Positions 8,116 to 17,129 of a stretch of 64,000 nt of DNA are shown here, in pieces. The DNA comes from Ilumatobacteraceae bacterium. GTDB taxonomy: Bacteria > Actinomycetota > Acidimicrobiia > Acidimicrobiales > Ilumatobacteraceae. Both the position numbers and the translations under genes were made by a program. Every line of letters begins with the position of its first letter. Within the stretch, counting starts at the first letter, position 1. The notes beneath the pieces were generated by a model. The model saw nothing but the letters and a program-made list of their open reading frames with translations, did no database searches and was not told the origin of the DNA. The stretch spans positions 1 through 64,000 of the forward strand of contig JAKMEY010000039.1 in NCBI GenBank assembly GCA_022425725.1, written 5' to 3'.

Positions 8116-8958
8116 TCAGTCGACACTTGAAGCGAGATCATCAATCGATGCCCTCAGAATCATGGTGTAGGTGTCAGAAATTGCGGCCTCGCGGAATTCC
8201 TTCTGATGCGCAAGCCGATCGGGGTCTTGCACGACTTCAAGGAACGCTCGGCGACTTGGGAAGGTGTGGAACCGAATCTGATGCCAAGGTCTCCCGTCAC
8301 CAACGATGGTCCCCTCAGCCGAGAACCATCCCGAAAGTCGTAGCCCGTGCCGAAGAGCAACCTGCGCAGCAGCAGATTGGTATACCTGCATCTCCGACGG
8401 GGTGTTCGCTGCGTTATCAACATCGTGAAACTGCAAGACGTGCACCACTACAACAGGTCCGTCATCGTCAGTCGGTGGATGCGGAACCTCAGACCACTGA
8501 ACAGCTGCAGGTGCATCGGTGCTCGTCGGGATCGACAACGGGACACCACCGATGACGATGGTTTGTTGCATACCCGCATCTTTATGAACATGCTGGCGTC
8601 GAAAATCCGGGCGGGATTGCATCTCGATGAATGATCGTCTCGTCGGATACTTCACGACAGCGACGCGATCCCACTTCACTCCATCACCCAGGAGCACATC
8701 TTCGACATCGGCGAGGAACACAATTTTTGCGCCGACCGCCGCAAGTGATTCAACCGGCATGTAGCGGTCATCTGCCTCACGTCCGGAAATGCCTGCCGAG
8801 CCATCGCCATACTCAGCAACCTCTCGATACTTCATGAGATTGATCATCCAGACGGGACCGTCATCACCAGGCTCGGTGGTTGCAAGCTTGAGACCGTATT
8901 CATGGTCGATCGTGCCGTAGCGAACTCGGTCGGTGCGACGAGGATCATGCTCAGACAT
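8116..8958 (-). CDS. tandem DUF1330-like dimeric alpha-beta barrel protein
   Basis: Two similar halves can be read. Residues about 30-140 run from VWMINLMKY to IEMQSRPDF, and about 165-270 from VVVVHVLQFHDV to FLEVVQDPDRLAHQKEF. Each has the beta-x-beta pattern with a final Phe-rich helix typical of DUF1330/EthD-like ferredoxin folds, so one chain could form the dimer that single-domain relatives build from two. Catalytic role unknown; such folds often bind or oxidise small hydrophobic compounds. ATG at 8958 was chosen for AGGAGG 6 bases upstream. It overlaps the preceding gene by 8 bases and is the last gene of the sulfatase operon. Confidence 0.7.
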   Translation of the reverse strand: MSEHDPRRTDRVRYGTIDHEYGLKLATTEPGDDGPVWMINLMKYREVAEYGDGSAGISGREADDRYMPVESLAAVGAKIVFLADVEDVLLGDGVKWDRVAVVKYPTRRSFIEMQSRPDFRRQHVHKDAGMQQTIVIGGVPLSIPTSTDAPAAVQWSEVPHPPTDDDGPVVVVHVLQFHDVDNAANTPSEMQVYQSAAAQVALRHGLRLSGWFSAEGTIVGDGRPWHQIRFHTFPSRRAFLEVVQDPDRLAHQKEFREAAISDTYTMILRASIDDLASSVD

Positions 8959-9574
8959 CATCGGCCTCCTTGAGTAATTCAGTCTGCACACCATCGGTCG
9001 GTGCCTCGAGTCGACGCAGTCGATTTCGGTACGGCCCGTACCGCCAGACCATCTCATCACCATCGAGGTATCGCGTGACCACCGCACGACGCATGTTGTT
9101 CGGAAAGAGGTCGAGTCTGCCGTCTTTGAAGCGCGCCGCGACCGAAACGGCACCTCCGTTCGGATCGACATCGTTCACGCCTCGTTCAAGAGTGCCGTCC
9201 GCAACCATGTCGTGAATAATTCCAGTGGCGGTGATCACCACACGCCGACCCGCCTGTTCAATCCGTTCGATATGACCAACAAACGGACCGTCAACAACTT
9301 TCCACACTCCTCGTAAATCGGGTGCCTCGTCGGCAAGCGGTTCATCACACCCTGCGAGCACCGGTGCTGGCCAGGTCTCACCCCAGCCTCCCTTGGGTGT
9401 TGTTGCAACCGGAATCGCATTTGCTGGCGTCTGCGCGCTTGCGCTGTCGACAGCAAGAGCCGCAGGTACGTAATGCTCTTGACCTTGCGGTGCCACATCA
9501 GGACGCCGTTGTCGATGCCGACGCGGCGCCAGCACAACCGATACCAGAGCACTCAGCACCCTCCGAAGCGTCAT
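8951..9574 (-). CDS. uncharacterised protein, possibly secreted, lipocalin-like
   Basis: No family recognised. The N-terminus (MTLRRVLSALVSVVLAP) is a short hydrophobic stretch flanked by arginines, perhaps a signal anchor. From about residue 85 the protein alternates short strands (RGVWKVVDGPFVGHIERIE, RRVVITATGIIHDM, GAVSVAARFKDGRLDLFP, DEMVWRYGPYRNRLRRLE), as a small beta-barrel would. Its ATG overlaps the haloalkane dehalogenase stop (ATGA), and its own end overlaps the DUF1330-like gene, so it belongs to the same transcript and may share the substrate. Confidence 0.6.
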   Translation of the reverse strand: MTLRRVLSALVSVVLAPRRHRQRRPDVAPQGQEHYVPAALAVDSASAQTPANAIPVATTPKGGWGETWPAPVLAGCDEPLADEAPDLRGVWKVVDGPFVGHIERIEQAGRRVVITATGIIHDMVADGTLERGVNDVDPNGGAVSVAARFKDGRLDLFPNNMRRAVVTRYLDGDEMVWRYGPYRNRLRRLEAPTDGVQTELLKEADDV

Positions 9575-10485
9575 CGAGAGTCCTGCCCAATCGCCTGAAG
9601 GATAATGCGTGCGACGTCGTTGGGTGAGTCTTCTTGAACGAAGTGATGGGCATTCTCGATGGTCTCATGCGGTTGACCCGCCGTTCCAGGTACCCGAGAG
9701 AGAAATGCACCATCGCCACCTCGGGTAACGGGATCCCGATCACTGAAACAGCACAAGAACGGCTTCTCCCATCGATCGAAGATCTCCCACGCAGCGCGGT
9801 TGTCTGACGCCGTCGGATCATCGGGGGCGGTCGGCACGAGAGAAGGAAATATTCGTGCACCGGCTTTGTAGCTGTCGTCGGGAAATGGGGCGTCGTAGGC
9901 CGCAATTTCATCTGCCAACAATTCACGAACGGTTGCCGCATTGATGAGCCGCCCAATCTCAAAGTCTGGAGAGGTCTTGCTGTAGTGCTGCCACGCCATA
10001 AACGCCTCACTAAGTGGGTGATCACCGGTTGGCAACCCAGTGTTCGAAATCACCACTCGCGCGAACCGTGACGCGTTCTCGGCGACGAGTCGCAGTCCGA
10101 TCAATCCACCCCAGTCCTGACCAAAGAACGTTGCATCAGAAATATTGAGGTGATCAATGATGGCTGCCTGCATCCAATTGACGTGACGGTTGTAGGAGTA
10201 GTCAGATTTCTCTGTGGGCTTATCGCTCCTTCCGAAGCCAACAAGATCTGGAGCGATCACACGGCATCCTTCATCGACAAGTCGCGGGATGATGTGGCGA
10301 TAGAGGAAGCACCACGATGGTTCTCCGTGAAGGAGCAACACCGCATGCCCATCTCGTGGTCCCTCGTCGACGTAGTGGACCCGAAGGCGACCTGCCTCAC
10401 CGTCGTCAATTTCGACATAGTGGGGCTCAAACGCAAAATCGGGTAGCGCCTCGAAACGCTCATCTGGGGTTCGCACTACCTGCAA
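9571..10485 (-). CDS. haloalkane dehalogenase, subfamily HLD-I (DhlA-like)
   Basis: An alpha/beta hydrolase that replaces a carbon-bound halogen by hydroxyl through an aspartyl ester. Seen here: HGEPSW (53-58, oxyanion hole), nucleophile elbow GQDWGG with Asp124 and halide-binding Trp125, Trp165 in the cap aligned with DhlA Trp175, YDAPFPDDSYKAGARIFP matching the DhlA cap, an acid in FSDRDP, and general base His281 (NAHHFVQED). Epoxide hydrolases lack this tryptophan pair. Length 304 aa is normal. The start is TTG at 10485 with AGGAG 8 bases upstream; an ATG seven bases upstream is out of frame. It sits in the TetR-flanked sulfatase operon. Substrate unknown. Confidence 0.85.
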   Translation of the reverse strand: MQVVRTPDERFEALPDFAFEPHYVEIDDGEAGRLRVHYVDEGPRDGHAVLLLHGEPSWCFLYRHIIPRLVDEGCRVIAPDLVGFGRSDKPTEKSDYSYNRHVNWMQAAIIDHLNISDATFFGQDWGGLIGLRLVAENASRFARVVISNTGLPTGDHPLSEAFMAWQHYSKTSPDFEIGRLINAATVRELLADEIAAYDAPFPDDSYKAGARIFPSLVPTAPDDPTASDNRAAWEIFDRWEKPFLCCFSDRDPVTRGGDGAFLSRVPGTAGQPHETIENAHHFVQEDSPNDVARIILQAIGQDSR

Positions 10486-10500
10486 TGTTCATTCTCCTCT

Positions 10501-11337
10501 TTATTTGTCGCCGATGGTGACCGTGTGAAGGTCATCTCCGACTTCGATCTGGCCGTCGAACTCGGTTGCGGCGAGATCGACCCATTCCTGTTCCCCACCA
10601 GGTGCAATCGCCGGCACGTAATGGGTGAGCACCAACGTTGTCATTCCTGCACGTTGAGCGGTTGCTGCCGCTTCTGCCGGTGACGAGTGATAGTCGAGAG
10701 TGTCGAGTAGCCGCTGCATCGGAACTGTGGCAATGATGTCCTTGCGGATCACCGTATGAACGAGAGCGTCTGCCCCTGCACATAACGCATCTAACGAGTC
10801 GCACGGCACAGTGTCACCTGCCACCACAACTGAATGTCCTCCGGAGTCAAATCGATAGCCCACGCTTGGCTCGACCGGTTTGTGATCGGTTTGTCCCGCA
10901 GTAATTACTGTCGCCCCTTCTGACGGAACGTCACCCGAGTCGATCTCGATGACATGCACGGGCGGCTCGTGGTCGAGGTCACCGTGGTGGGCAAGCCGAT
11001 AGGCAATGTCGGGGCCGAGACTGGCGAGAAGGTGGTCGACGACATGTTTCGTGCCAACCGGGCCGACGATCGTTAACGGTGTCGGCTCGAACGTCATCAC
11101 CCAACGGGTGGTGATGACGTCGTTGAGGTCGGTGATGTGATCACTATGTAGGTGCGTGAGCAACACTGCTGACAACTGAGGAGCGCCAACTCCTGCGGCC
11201 GCCATTCTCATAAGGACTCCTCGGCCAGCATCGACGAGGTAATGCTCCCCCTCAGCCGAGATCAGCGTTGAGGGCCCGGCACGGTCGGGGGCTGGTATCG
11301 GACTACCCGTGCCCAGGAGCGTGACGTCAATCGTCAT
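10501..11337 (-). CDS. metallo-beta-lactamase-fold hydrolase (RNase Z/AtsA-like)
   Basis: A two-metal hydrolase of 278 residues. The metal signature HLHSDH gives His62, His64, Asp66 and His67. Further ligands lie in VVAGDT and VLTHYVP. The start [19 protein letters not shown] is typical of the RNase Z/arylsulfatase-like (AtsA, PhnP) branch rather than true beta-lactamases. The ATG overlaps the sulfatase stop (ATGA), so the two are made together. An ester, lactone or sulfate-ester substrate is plausible but not shown. Confidence 0.83.
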   Translation of the reverse strand: MTIDVTLLGTGSPIPAPDRAGPSTLISAEGEHYLVDAGRGVLMRMAAAGVGAPQLSAVLLTHLHSDHITDLNDVITTRWVMTFEPTPLTIVGPVGTKHVVDHLLASLGPDIAYRLAHHGDLDHEPPVHVIEIDSGDVPSEGATVITAGQTDHKPVEPSVGYRFDSGGHSVVVAGDTVPCDSLDALCAGADALVHTVIRKDIIATVPMQRLLDTLDYHSSPAEAAATAQRAGMTTLVLTHYVPAIAPGGEQEWVDLAATEFDGQIEVGDDLHTVTIGDK

Positions 11338-13616
11338 TGGTGACTCATTTCTGACTCGGCGGCTGCCTTCTTTTCTGCATCAGATCGCCGCTCTGGAACA
11401 CGGATGACAACTTCGTGTAGCTCACCAGTGAACGCGTATGGAGCGTCGTAATGCTCGGAGACAGGCGATCCGTGGTCGTAGCCAACACTTGATCCCACAG
11501 AAGACACCATTCTCATATAAAACGGAATGTCGTTCCGCCCACAAGTCTCGCCATTGATGGACACCTCGCACCAACCTGTTGTTCGGTCGGTTCGTTCGAG
11601 GCGCACTTGCAAGACAACATCACCCGGTGGAATCTCGCTCGCCGATTCGACCACCGTGTGCTCATTAAACGCGTTGTAATCGACCATCAGGCGTCCGCGT
11701 TGAACGAACACTGACACTCCAGAATTTTCTGTGCCAGTCGACCACAGAACACCTTCGTCACCTTCAGCAAACGTCACCGAAGCAGAAAAATCAAACCACC
11801 GACCCCCGGTTGTCGCCGAGGCACCTGCTGGTATCGGAGCCATCGGAGGGCGATAGGAGTAGAGACCATCTGGACGGTGAGCCGACCGATCATGGCGCAC
11901 CGCAGCAAAGAGCTCAAGCAACCGGTCGTCAAGCGGCAACACGCCATGGCGCTCTGCTTCTGACCACCACATGTTTATGAGTTCTTGTGCGATCTCCGCA
12001 TCGGTCTCGGCAAGGTTGTCACATTCTGAAGGGTCATTGGTGAGGTTGTAGAGCTCCCAAGGTTCGGTATCAAAGTCATCACCTTGATTGTGTTTGGTGA
12101 CCGCCTTCCACCACTCGCCATCGCGTTCGGTGATGAGCGCGCGACTTCCATTGTTTTCGAAATACTGAAGAGTGTTCGAAGCCGGCGCATCGGCATCGCG
12201 CAAAATATCGGCGAACGAATGCCCGGTCACCGGAAGTTGTTCGACACCTTCGAAGACCGATGGCACTTCAATTCCCAACAGGTCGAGAATTGTTGGCGTG
12301 ACATCAGAAACGCTGACGAACTGGTCACGCTGCGTTCCCGACTGTGCGGCCAACTCTGCCGTCCATCGAACTATCAGCGGAACGTGCACTCCCCCTTCGT
12401 GGGTGTTTTGTTTGTACCAACGAAATGGCGAGTTACCGCACTGTGCCCACCCCCACGGATAGTTGGTGTGCGAATGAGGCCCACCGATGTCATCGATGCG
12501 GTCGATCGCCTCATCGGGGGTTTCCAAGATGCCATTAAAGAATTTCATCTCATGCATGACCCCGAACGGCCCTCCCTCTTGGGAAGCACCGTTATCGGCC
12601 AGCAGAACAAAGATGGTGTTATCGAGTTCACCGAGATCTCGAAGACCATCGATGAACCGCCCAATTTGGTCATCGGTGTGATCAAGAAACGCGGCAAAGG
12701 CTTCCTGCAGACGACAGGCAAGCCGCCGTTGGTTATCGGGGAGTTCTTCCCATGCCTGAACACCCCAATTACGGGGGGCTAACTGGGTGTGTGGCGGGAT
12801 GACTCCGAGTTCGAGCTGACGTTCAAACCAGCGTTGGCGTATCACATCCCAACCCTCGTCGTAGCGCCCTCGGTACTTCTGCATGTAGTCGGGTGGCGCT
12901 TGGTGAGGTGCGTGGGTGGCACCGAATGGAAGGTACGCAAAAAACGGTCGGTCAGGCCGAACACCCTTGAGGTTGTTGACCATTTCAAGCAGGTTGTCAA
13001 CAAGGTCCTCTGAGAGGTGGTACCCCTCCTCAGGGCTACGTGGTGGGGACACCTGCGAGTTGTCTCGAACGAGTTCTGGGTGGAACTGGTCGGTTTCTCC
13101 CTCAAGAAAGCCGTAGAAGCGATCAAAACCTCGACCGAGTGGCCATTGATCAAAAGGGCCTGCAGCCGAGATATCACTCGTCGGCGCGAGGTGCCATTTA
13201 CCTGCACAGAATGTTGCGTACCCGTGTAAGCCGAGTACTTCTTGAATCGTTGCTGCACGTTGAGAGATGTGGCCAAGTTGGTGTGGGAAGCCTGTCTTCC
13301 AGTTCGATACGCCCCGCATCCCAACCGCATGTTGAGATCGTCCGGTGAGTAGGGCAGCCCGAGTAGGCGAGCACAGCGGTGTGACGTGAAAGTTGGTGAA
13401 TGTGATGCCGTCGCATGCCAACGCGTCGATGTTCGATGTATCGATATCTGACCCAAAACACCCGAGCTGGGAAAAGCCCGTGTCATCGAGCAGCACAATG
13501 ACGACGTTTGGAGTCGCTGGCCCTGGGTCGACCCCCCGATCGAACGATGGCACAGAATCGGCCAAGGTTCGGCCGATTGTTGCACCGGTCGATTCCCAAG
13601 AACCTTCGGTAACCAT
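11334..13616 (-). CDS. type I sulfatase (arylsulfatase family) with C-terminal beta domain
   Basis: A formylglycine-dependent sulfatase of 760 residues. The modification motif CSPTR (Cys82-Arg86) and metal ligands LLDD (Asp44, Asp45) are present, as are [18 protein letters not shown] and ADNGAS. From about residue 600 a beta-rich segment resembles a concanavalin/LamG-like domain that may bind glycans. No export signal is evident, so it probably acts in the cytosol. ATG at 13616 replaces a long upstream extension that would cover the operator. It is the first gene of a five-gene operon and faces a TetR gene. Activity needs a formylglycine-generating enzyme, not seen in this window. Confidence 0.9.
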   Translation of the reverse strand: MVTEGSWESTGATIGRTLADSVPSFDRGVDPGPATPNVVIVLLDDTGFSQLGCFGSDIDTSNIDALACDGITFTNFHVTPLCSPTRAALLTGRSQHAVGMRGVSNWKTGFPHQLGHISQRAATIQEVLGLHGYATFCAGKWHLAPTSDISAAGPFDQWPLGRGFDRFYGFLEGETDQFHPELVRDNSQVSPPRSPEEGYHLSEDLVDNLLEMVNNLKGVRPDRPFFAYLPFGATHAPHQAPPDYMQKYRGRYDEGWDVIRQRWFERQLELGVIPPHTQLAPRNWGVQAWEELPDNQRRLACRLQEAFAAFLDHTDDQIGRFIDGLRDLGELDNTIFVLLADNGASQEGGPFGVMHEMKFFNGILETPDEAIDRIDDIGGPHSHTNYPWGWAQCGNSPFRWYKQNTHEGGVHVPLIVRWTAELAAQSGTQRDQFVSVSDVTPTILDLLGIEVPSVFEGVEQLPVTGHSFADILRDADAPASNTLQYFENNGSRALITERDGEWWKAVTKHNQGDDFDTEPWELYNLTNDPSECDNLAETDAEIAQELINMWWSEAERHGVLPLDDRLLELFAAVRHDRSAHRPDGLYSYRPPMAPIPAGASATTGGRWFDFSASVTFAEGDEGVLWSTGTENSGVSVFVQRGRLMVDYNAFNEHTVVESASEIPPGDVVLQVRLERTDRTTGWCEVSINGETCGRNDIPFYMRMVSSVGSSVGYDHGSPVSEHYDAPYAFTGELHEVVIRVPERRSDAEKKAAAESEMSHQ

Positions 13617-13655
13617 GGGCAAATTGTGCTGTAGCCGAATGCGCTTGTCAAGAAC

Positions 13656-13678
13656 TTTTGAGAGTATTACTCTCAAAA
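13656..13678. promoter_or_regulatory. perfect 23-bp palindrome, probable TetR operator
   Basis: Left arm TTTTGAGAGTA (13656-13666), one central base, and an exact reverse complement as right arm (13668-13678). It lies between the sulfatase ATG (13616) and the TetR ATG (13699), 20 bases before the latter. Size and placement match TetR-family operators in divergent promoters. Binding by the adjacent TetR protein, with control of both directions, is inferred. Confidence 0.8.
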
Positions 13679-13698
13679 ATTTGCGGGCACACTTAGAA

Positions 13699-14307
13699 AT
13701 GACTATGACCAACAGCACGACAGCGCAAAACGATGGACGTCGGCAACGTCGAGAAGACGGCCGAAACAGAGTGATCGATGCCGCCATTGCGCTCGTCCTC
13801 GATGGGCATGGCGTGCCATCTACCGAGGCGGTCGTCGAACGAGCTGGCGTCTCTTCAGCAAGCCTGTTTCGATATTTTGAAAATCTTGACGACCTTCGGA
13901 GTTCGTTTATCTCCCGCTACTTCGAGCGCATTGATTCAGCTCTCGCGGTCGACCAGCTCGGAACAGGCGGCCTCTCGCGTCGAGTGTCTACCTTGTGCAC
14001 AGCACGCCTTGAGTTCTTTGCCTTGCACGAACCAATGGCCACCCTCGGACGAACGAAAAGCGAAGAAGTCCCACAGGTCCGCAACGCGATCTATCGACTT
14101 CGGCAAGGCCTCAACGAACAAGTGCTATGTCAATTTGAACCCGAGTTCTCGACAATGCGACAACCACATCGTCGGTATTGCGAGACGACAATATGTTCAC
14201 TCACATCGTTTGACTCATGGTCGTTGATGCGAGCAGACGACCTTGACCAAGATCAAATTCTTCGCACATGGCGCTTTGCGATGACGCGCCTGCTCGGCAA
14301 TTCGTAG
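13699..14307 (+). CDS. TetR-family transcriptional regulator
   Basis: The helix-turn-helix lies near residues 40-65: VPSTEAVVERAGVSSASLFRYFENLDDL, the classic TetR recognition helix with FRYF. The C-terminal ligand-binding part (about 70-202) shows no recognisable subfamily. The first 20 residues are polar and basic (RRQRREDGRNR). ATG at 13699 is used; a second ATG at 13705 is possible and no Shine-Dalgarno is clear for either. It is transcribed away from the sulfatase operon and ends exactly where the convergent lipoprotein gene ends. It probably represses itself and the operon through the 23-bp palindrome. Confidence 0.87.
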   Translation: MTMTNSTTAQNDGRRQRREDGRNRVIDAAIALVLDGHGVPSTEAVVERAGVSSASLFRYFENLDDLRSSFISRYFERIDSALAVDQLGTGGLSRRVSTLCTARLEFFALHEPMATLGRTKSEEVPQVRNAIYRLRQGLNEQVLCQFEPEFSTMRQPHRRYCETTICSLTSFDSWSLMRADDLDQDQILRTWRFAMTRLLGNS

Positions 14308-15876
14308 TTAACCGATCGAGTCGACCGCCATCACCACTCCAGATTCGACGACGACATTCACTCGAGTGAGCGAATAATCCTCGGTCACCATGAGAAATTC
14401 ACCGTCACGCTGCACAGCCCGAACCGTAAGCCCGAACGCCGCAGCGAGATCTGCGAACTCGTCTTCGGTGTAGAGAGCATCCGTTGCCTCCTCCAGGAAC
14501 TGAAGCGTCATGTCGTCGAGTTCCTCGACCTGATTTTCGAGCACCACGACGACACTCTCCATTATTCGGTCGAGGTCATCTGATGCAACGCCACCATCGT
14601 CTGGCTCCGACACAGCAGGTAATGGCGCTGGAGCAGGCTCAGCTTGAGGTTCCTCGTCTTGGATGTAGACCGGCGTTTCAATGAGGTATTCGTCGGTAAC
14701 CGCCGGCACGGTATACCAACCGCCATCGTCGCCAATGAATCGGTATGCCGGCAGGAGCCAACTGTTGTCATCAACGTCGGTTGCCCACCACAGGTCAGCT
14801 GCCACATCGACAAGCGTCACCGTGATCTCCTCAGGTTCTTCCCAATCTTCATCAATCATCATCCCTGAGACAGGGTCGTCTGCCTCCACCGCAAGAGCAG
14901 TATCTGCGGCGGCGTCCTCAACCTCCTCAGCGACCGCAATTGAAACCTCTTCACCAACCGAGCCCCCTGATCCGAGATAATTCTCCCGCAATCGCTCTAC
15001 TGCCTCATCGATACCGATGAGCGGATACGGACCCACTTGCTCAGGCGCCACGAAAGAACCGCCTGCCCATTGCAGAGCGCCTTCTGCTCCAAATCCAAAG
15101 CTCCAGTTCTCGCCGGTGGCCGCAAGGCCATCAACAAGTTGACGGCTTGCGTACACCGATGTATGCCAGCCGTCAGCATTGACTTCGTAGGTCAGGCCGT
15201 CGACATTAAAACCCGTAGCCGAAATCAGTTTGCGCGCTGCCGCTTCAGCCTCTTCGGCCGATGGCACTCCGATCGGTGGTTCCGGCTCTGGACAATCAAC
15301 AGTGACATTTCCCTCAGCATCGACGGTTTCCGTGCACGAATACAGTTCGTCCATCGCCTCGCGCTCAGACCAATCAGACGAGTACCACCAGTAATGCTGG
15401 CTAAACGCATCAATGGTGAGCGAGGGAGCGGTGCCATCATCTGGACCAAATGCCCATTCAACCTCATACCCCTCGGGACGCGTCTGAGGAGTTGGGTCTA
15501 CGCCAAGCGCCGTCGCTAACCGAACCGCAACGTCTTCTGAAACAGATGAATCAGATCGATATACGTAACCCGTTGAGCCCGTCGGCAGCGCCGGAAGATC
15601 GCCGACCACAAAGTCGGTGACAATCGTCCACGGCACCATGTAGTCGGATGCCATGTCACCATCGATGGCGGAGTCTTCAGATATCGACAGTGCAGATTCC
15701 GCGGTGTCAGCGACAGCCGACTCTTCGCTTGCGGTGGCAGCGCCGTCACCCCTCCCCTCGACGCGAATCACCTCAGGTGGAGTGAGGTCACCTGAGTCAG
15801 CATCATCGGCAGCACATGACCCCGCAATGAGGGACAACCCGATGATCACGACGGGCAAGGTCAGAACACGATCCAT
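14308..15876 (-). CDS. large acidic lipoprotein of unknown function
   Basis: Signal peptide with lipobox ending at Cys21 (LIAGSC), then a long, very acidic Ser/Ala linker, so it should be tethered outside the membrane. The rest has beta-rich repeats reminiscent of PepSY-like or regulator-type domains (VEWAFGPDDGTAPSLTID, EEAEAAARKLISATGF, YEVNADGWHTSVYASR), and two cysteines (YSCTET, VDCPEP) that may pair. No family could be named. About 520 residues. The start is placed at the ATG at 15876, which has CAGG 7-8 bases upstream; ATG 15882 and GTG 15906 are in frame. It sits directly after ftsY. Confidence 0.72.
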   Translation of the reverse strand: MDRVLTLPVVIIGLSLIAGSCAADDADSGDLTPPEVIRVEGRGDGAATASEESAVADTAESALSISEDSAIDGDMASDYMVPWTIVTDFVVGDLPALPTGSTGYVYRSDSSVSEDVAVRLATALGVDPTPQTRPEGYEVEWAFGPDDGTAPSLTIDAFSQHYWWYSSDWSEREAMDELYSCTETVDAEGNVTVDCPEPEPPIGVPSAEEAEAAARKLISATGFNVDGLTYEVNADGWHTSVYASRQLVDGLAATGENWSFGFGAEGALQWAGGSFVAPEQVGPYPLIGIDEAVERLRENYLGSGGSVGEEVSIAVAEEVEDAAADTALAVEADDPVSGMMIDEDWEEPEEITVTLVDVAADLWWATDVDDNSWLLPAYRFIGDDGGWYTVPAVTDEYLIETPVYIQDEEPQAEPAPAPLPAVSEPDDGGVASDDLDRIMESVVVVLENQVEELDDMTLQFLEEATDALYTEDEFADLAAAFGLTVRAVQRDGEFLMVTEDYSLTRVNVVVESGVVMAVDSIG

Positions 15877-15921
15877 TCTCATACCTGGTTTGACGTCACC
15901 ACTCACGAAAGAGTTCCCGAG

Positions 15922-17088
15922 CTAGTTGCTCACCAGTGCGTCAACAAATTCGCTCGGGTCAAACGGCACAAGATCGTCAACCTGTTCACCCACACCCACA
16001 AATTTCACCGGGATACCGAGTTCTGTTTCGACTGCGAACACGATTCCGCCCTTTGCGGATCCGTCGAGTTTTGTCACGACTACCCCGGTCACGCCCGTTG
16101 CGGCAGCGAACTCTCTCGCTTGAGCAAGACCGTTCTGGCCAGTTGTGGCGTCGATGACCAACAATGTCTCGGTCACCACGCCACTTCCCTTTTCGGCTAC
16201 TCGTCGAACTTTCGAGAGTTCGTCCATCAGGTTCTGTTTGTTATGTAGGCGGCCTGCAGTATCGGCGAGCACAAGATCGATGCGTTTGGCGCTCGCCCGT
16301 TCAACCGCATCAAACACCACACTTGAAGGGTCAGCACCATCAGCCCCTCGGACGATCTCTGCTCCCGAACGTTCAGCCCACGTCTGGAGTTGGTCGGCAG
16401 CTGCTGCTCGGAACGTGTCGCCCGCGGACAACAGGACGGTCGAACCAGATGCGACCTGTCGCGATGCGAGCTTCCCAATCGTTGTCGTCTTACCCACTCC
16501 ATTGACGCCGACGAACAACCAAATGGATGTCCCTTCATCTGGTCGCATCGCAAGCTCACGATTCGCCCCCGCGAGTTGCGTAATCATCGACTCTCGCAGT
16601 GCTGCGATCAACGCATCGGGGCCATCGATATCACCCGTATCAACGCGTTCACGTAACGGGTCAAGCAACGACGTTGCAACACCAATGCCGACATCGGCTA
16701 TCAGCAGAGCATCTTCTAGCTCTTCCCACACCGAGTCGTCAATGGCTGAACGACCGAGCACCGAACCAATCGCGTCAGAAAATGCTCCACGCGCTCGCGC
16801 CAAGCGGTCACGCATCGACGTTGGTGCCGCAGGCTCAACGGGCTCAGCCTCGGCACTCTCGTCACTGATCTCGTCGGCAGTGACATCAGCGGCATCGTCG
16901 AGCTCAACTGATGGTTCCACCGCAGCCGCTAGTGGTGCTTGCCCTTGTTGAGGTTCAGCGACGGCTTGTTGGCGAGCGCTCGCCGGATTAGTCGACCCTC
17001 CCCGACGTCGGCCGGCAACTACTACTCCTACGCCAAACCCGAGTACGAGCAGGATGAGGACGAGATATATCCAGTTGTTTTGGTCCAT
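15922..17088 (-). CDS. ftsY: signal recognition particle receptor FtsY
   Basis: FtsY anchors at the membrane and receives SRP-ribosome complexes. The N-terminus has one hydrophobic helix (WIYLVLILLVLGFGVGVVVAG) followed by an Ala/Glu-rich acidic region (to about residue 85), then the NG domain: SRP-type GVNGVGKTTTIGKLAS, DTAGRLHNKQNLMDEL, VVTKLDGSAKGG. A true membrane helix at the N-terminus is characteristic of actinobacterial FtsY. Length 388 aa. ATG at 17088, 41 bases after smc. Confidence 0.97.
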   Translation of the reverse strand: MDQNNWIYLVLILLVLGFGVGVVVAGRRRGGSTNPASARQQAVAEPQQGQAPLAAAVEPSVELDDAADVTADEISDESAEAEPVEPAAPTSMRDRLARARGAFSDAIGSVLGRSAIDDSVWEELEDALLIADVGIGVATSLLDPLRERVDTGDIDGPDALIAALRESMITQLAGANRELAMRPDEGTSIWLFVGVNGVGKTTTIGKLASRQVASGSTVLLSAGDTFRAAAADQLQTWAERSGAEIVRGADGADPSSVVFDAVERASAKRIDLVLADTAGRLHNKQNLMDELSKVRRVAEKGSGVVTETLLVIDATTGQNGLAQAREFAAATGVTGVVVTKLDGSAKGGIVFAVETELGIPVKFVGVGEQVDDLVPFDPSEFVDALVSN

Positions 17089-17129
17089 CGGGAGTTGACG
17101 TTATCTGTGACGACGGATCAGACGACGGC

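Noticed and set aside
13617-13787. A longer sulfatase N-terminus with a hydrophobic, basic leader.
   Set aside because: It would cover the operator and the TetR start; the ATG at 13616 begins the normal domain.
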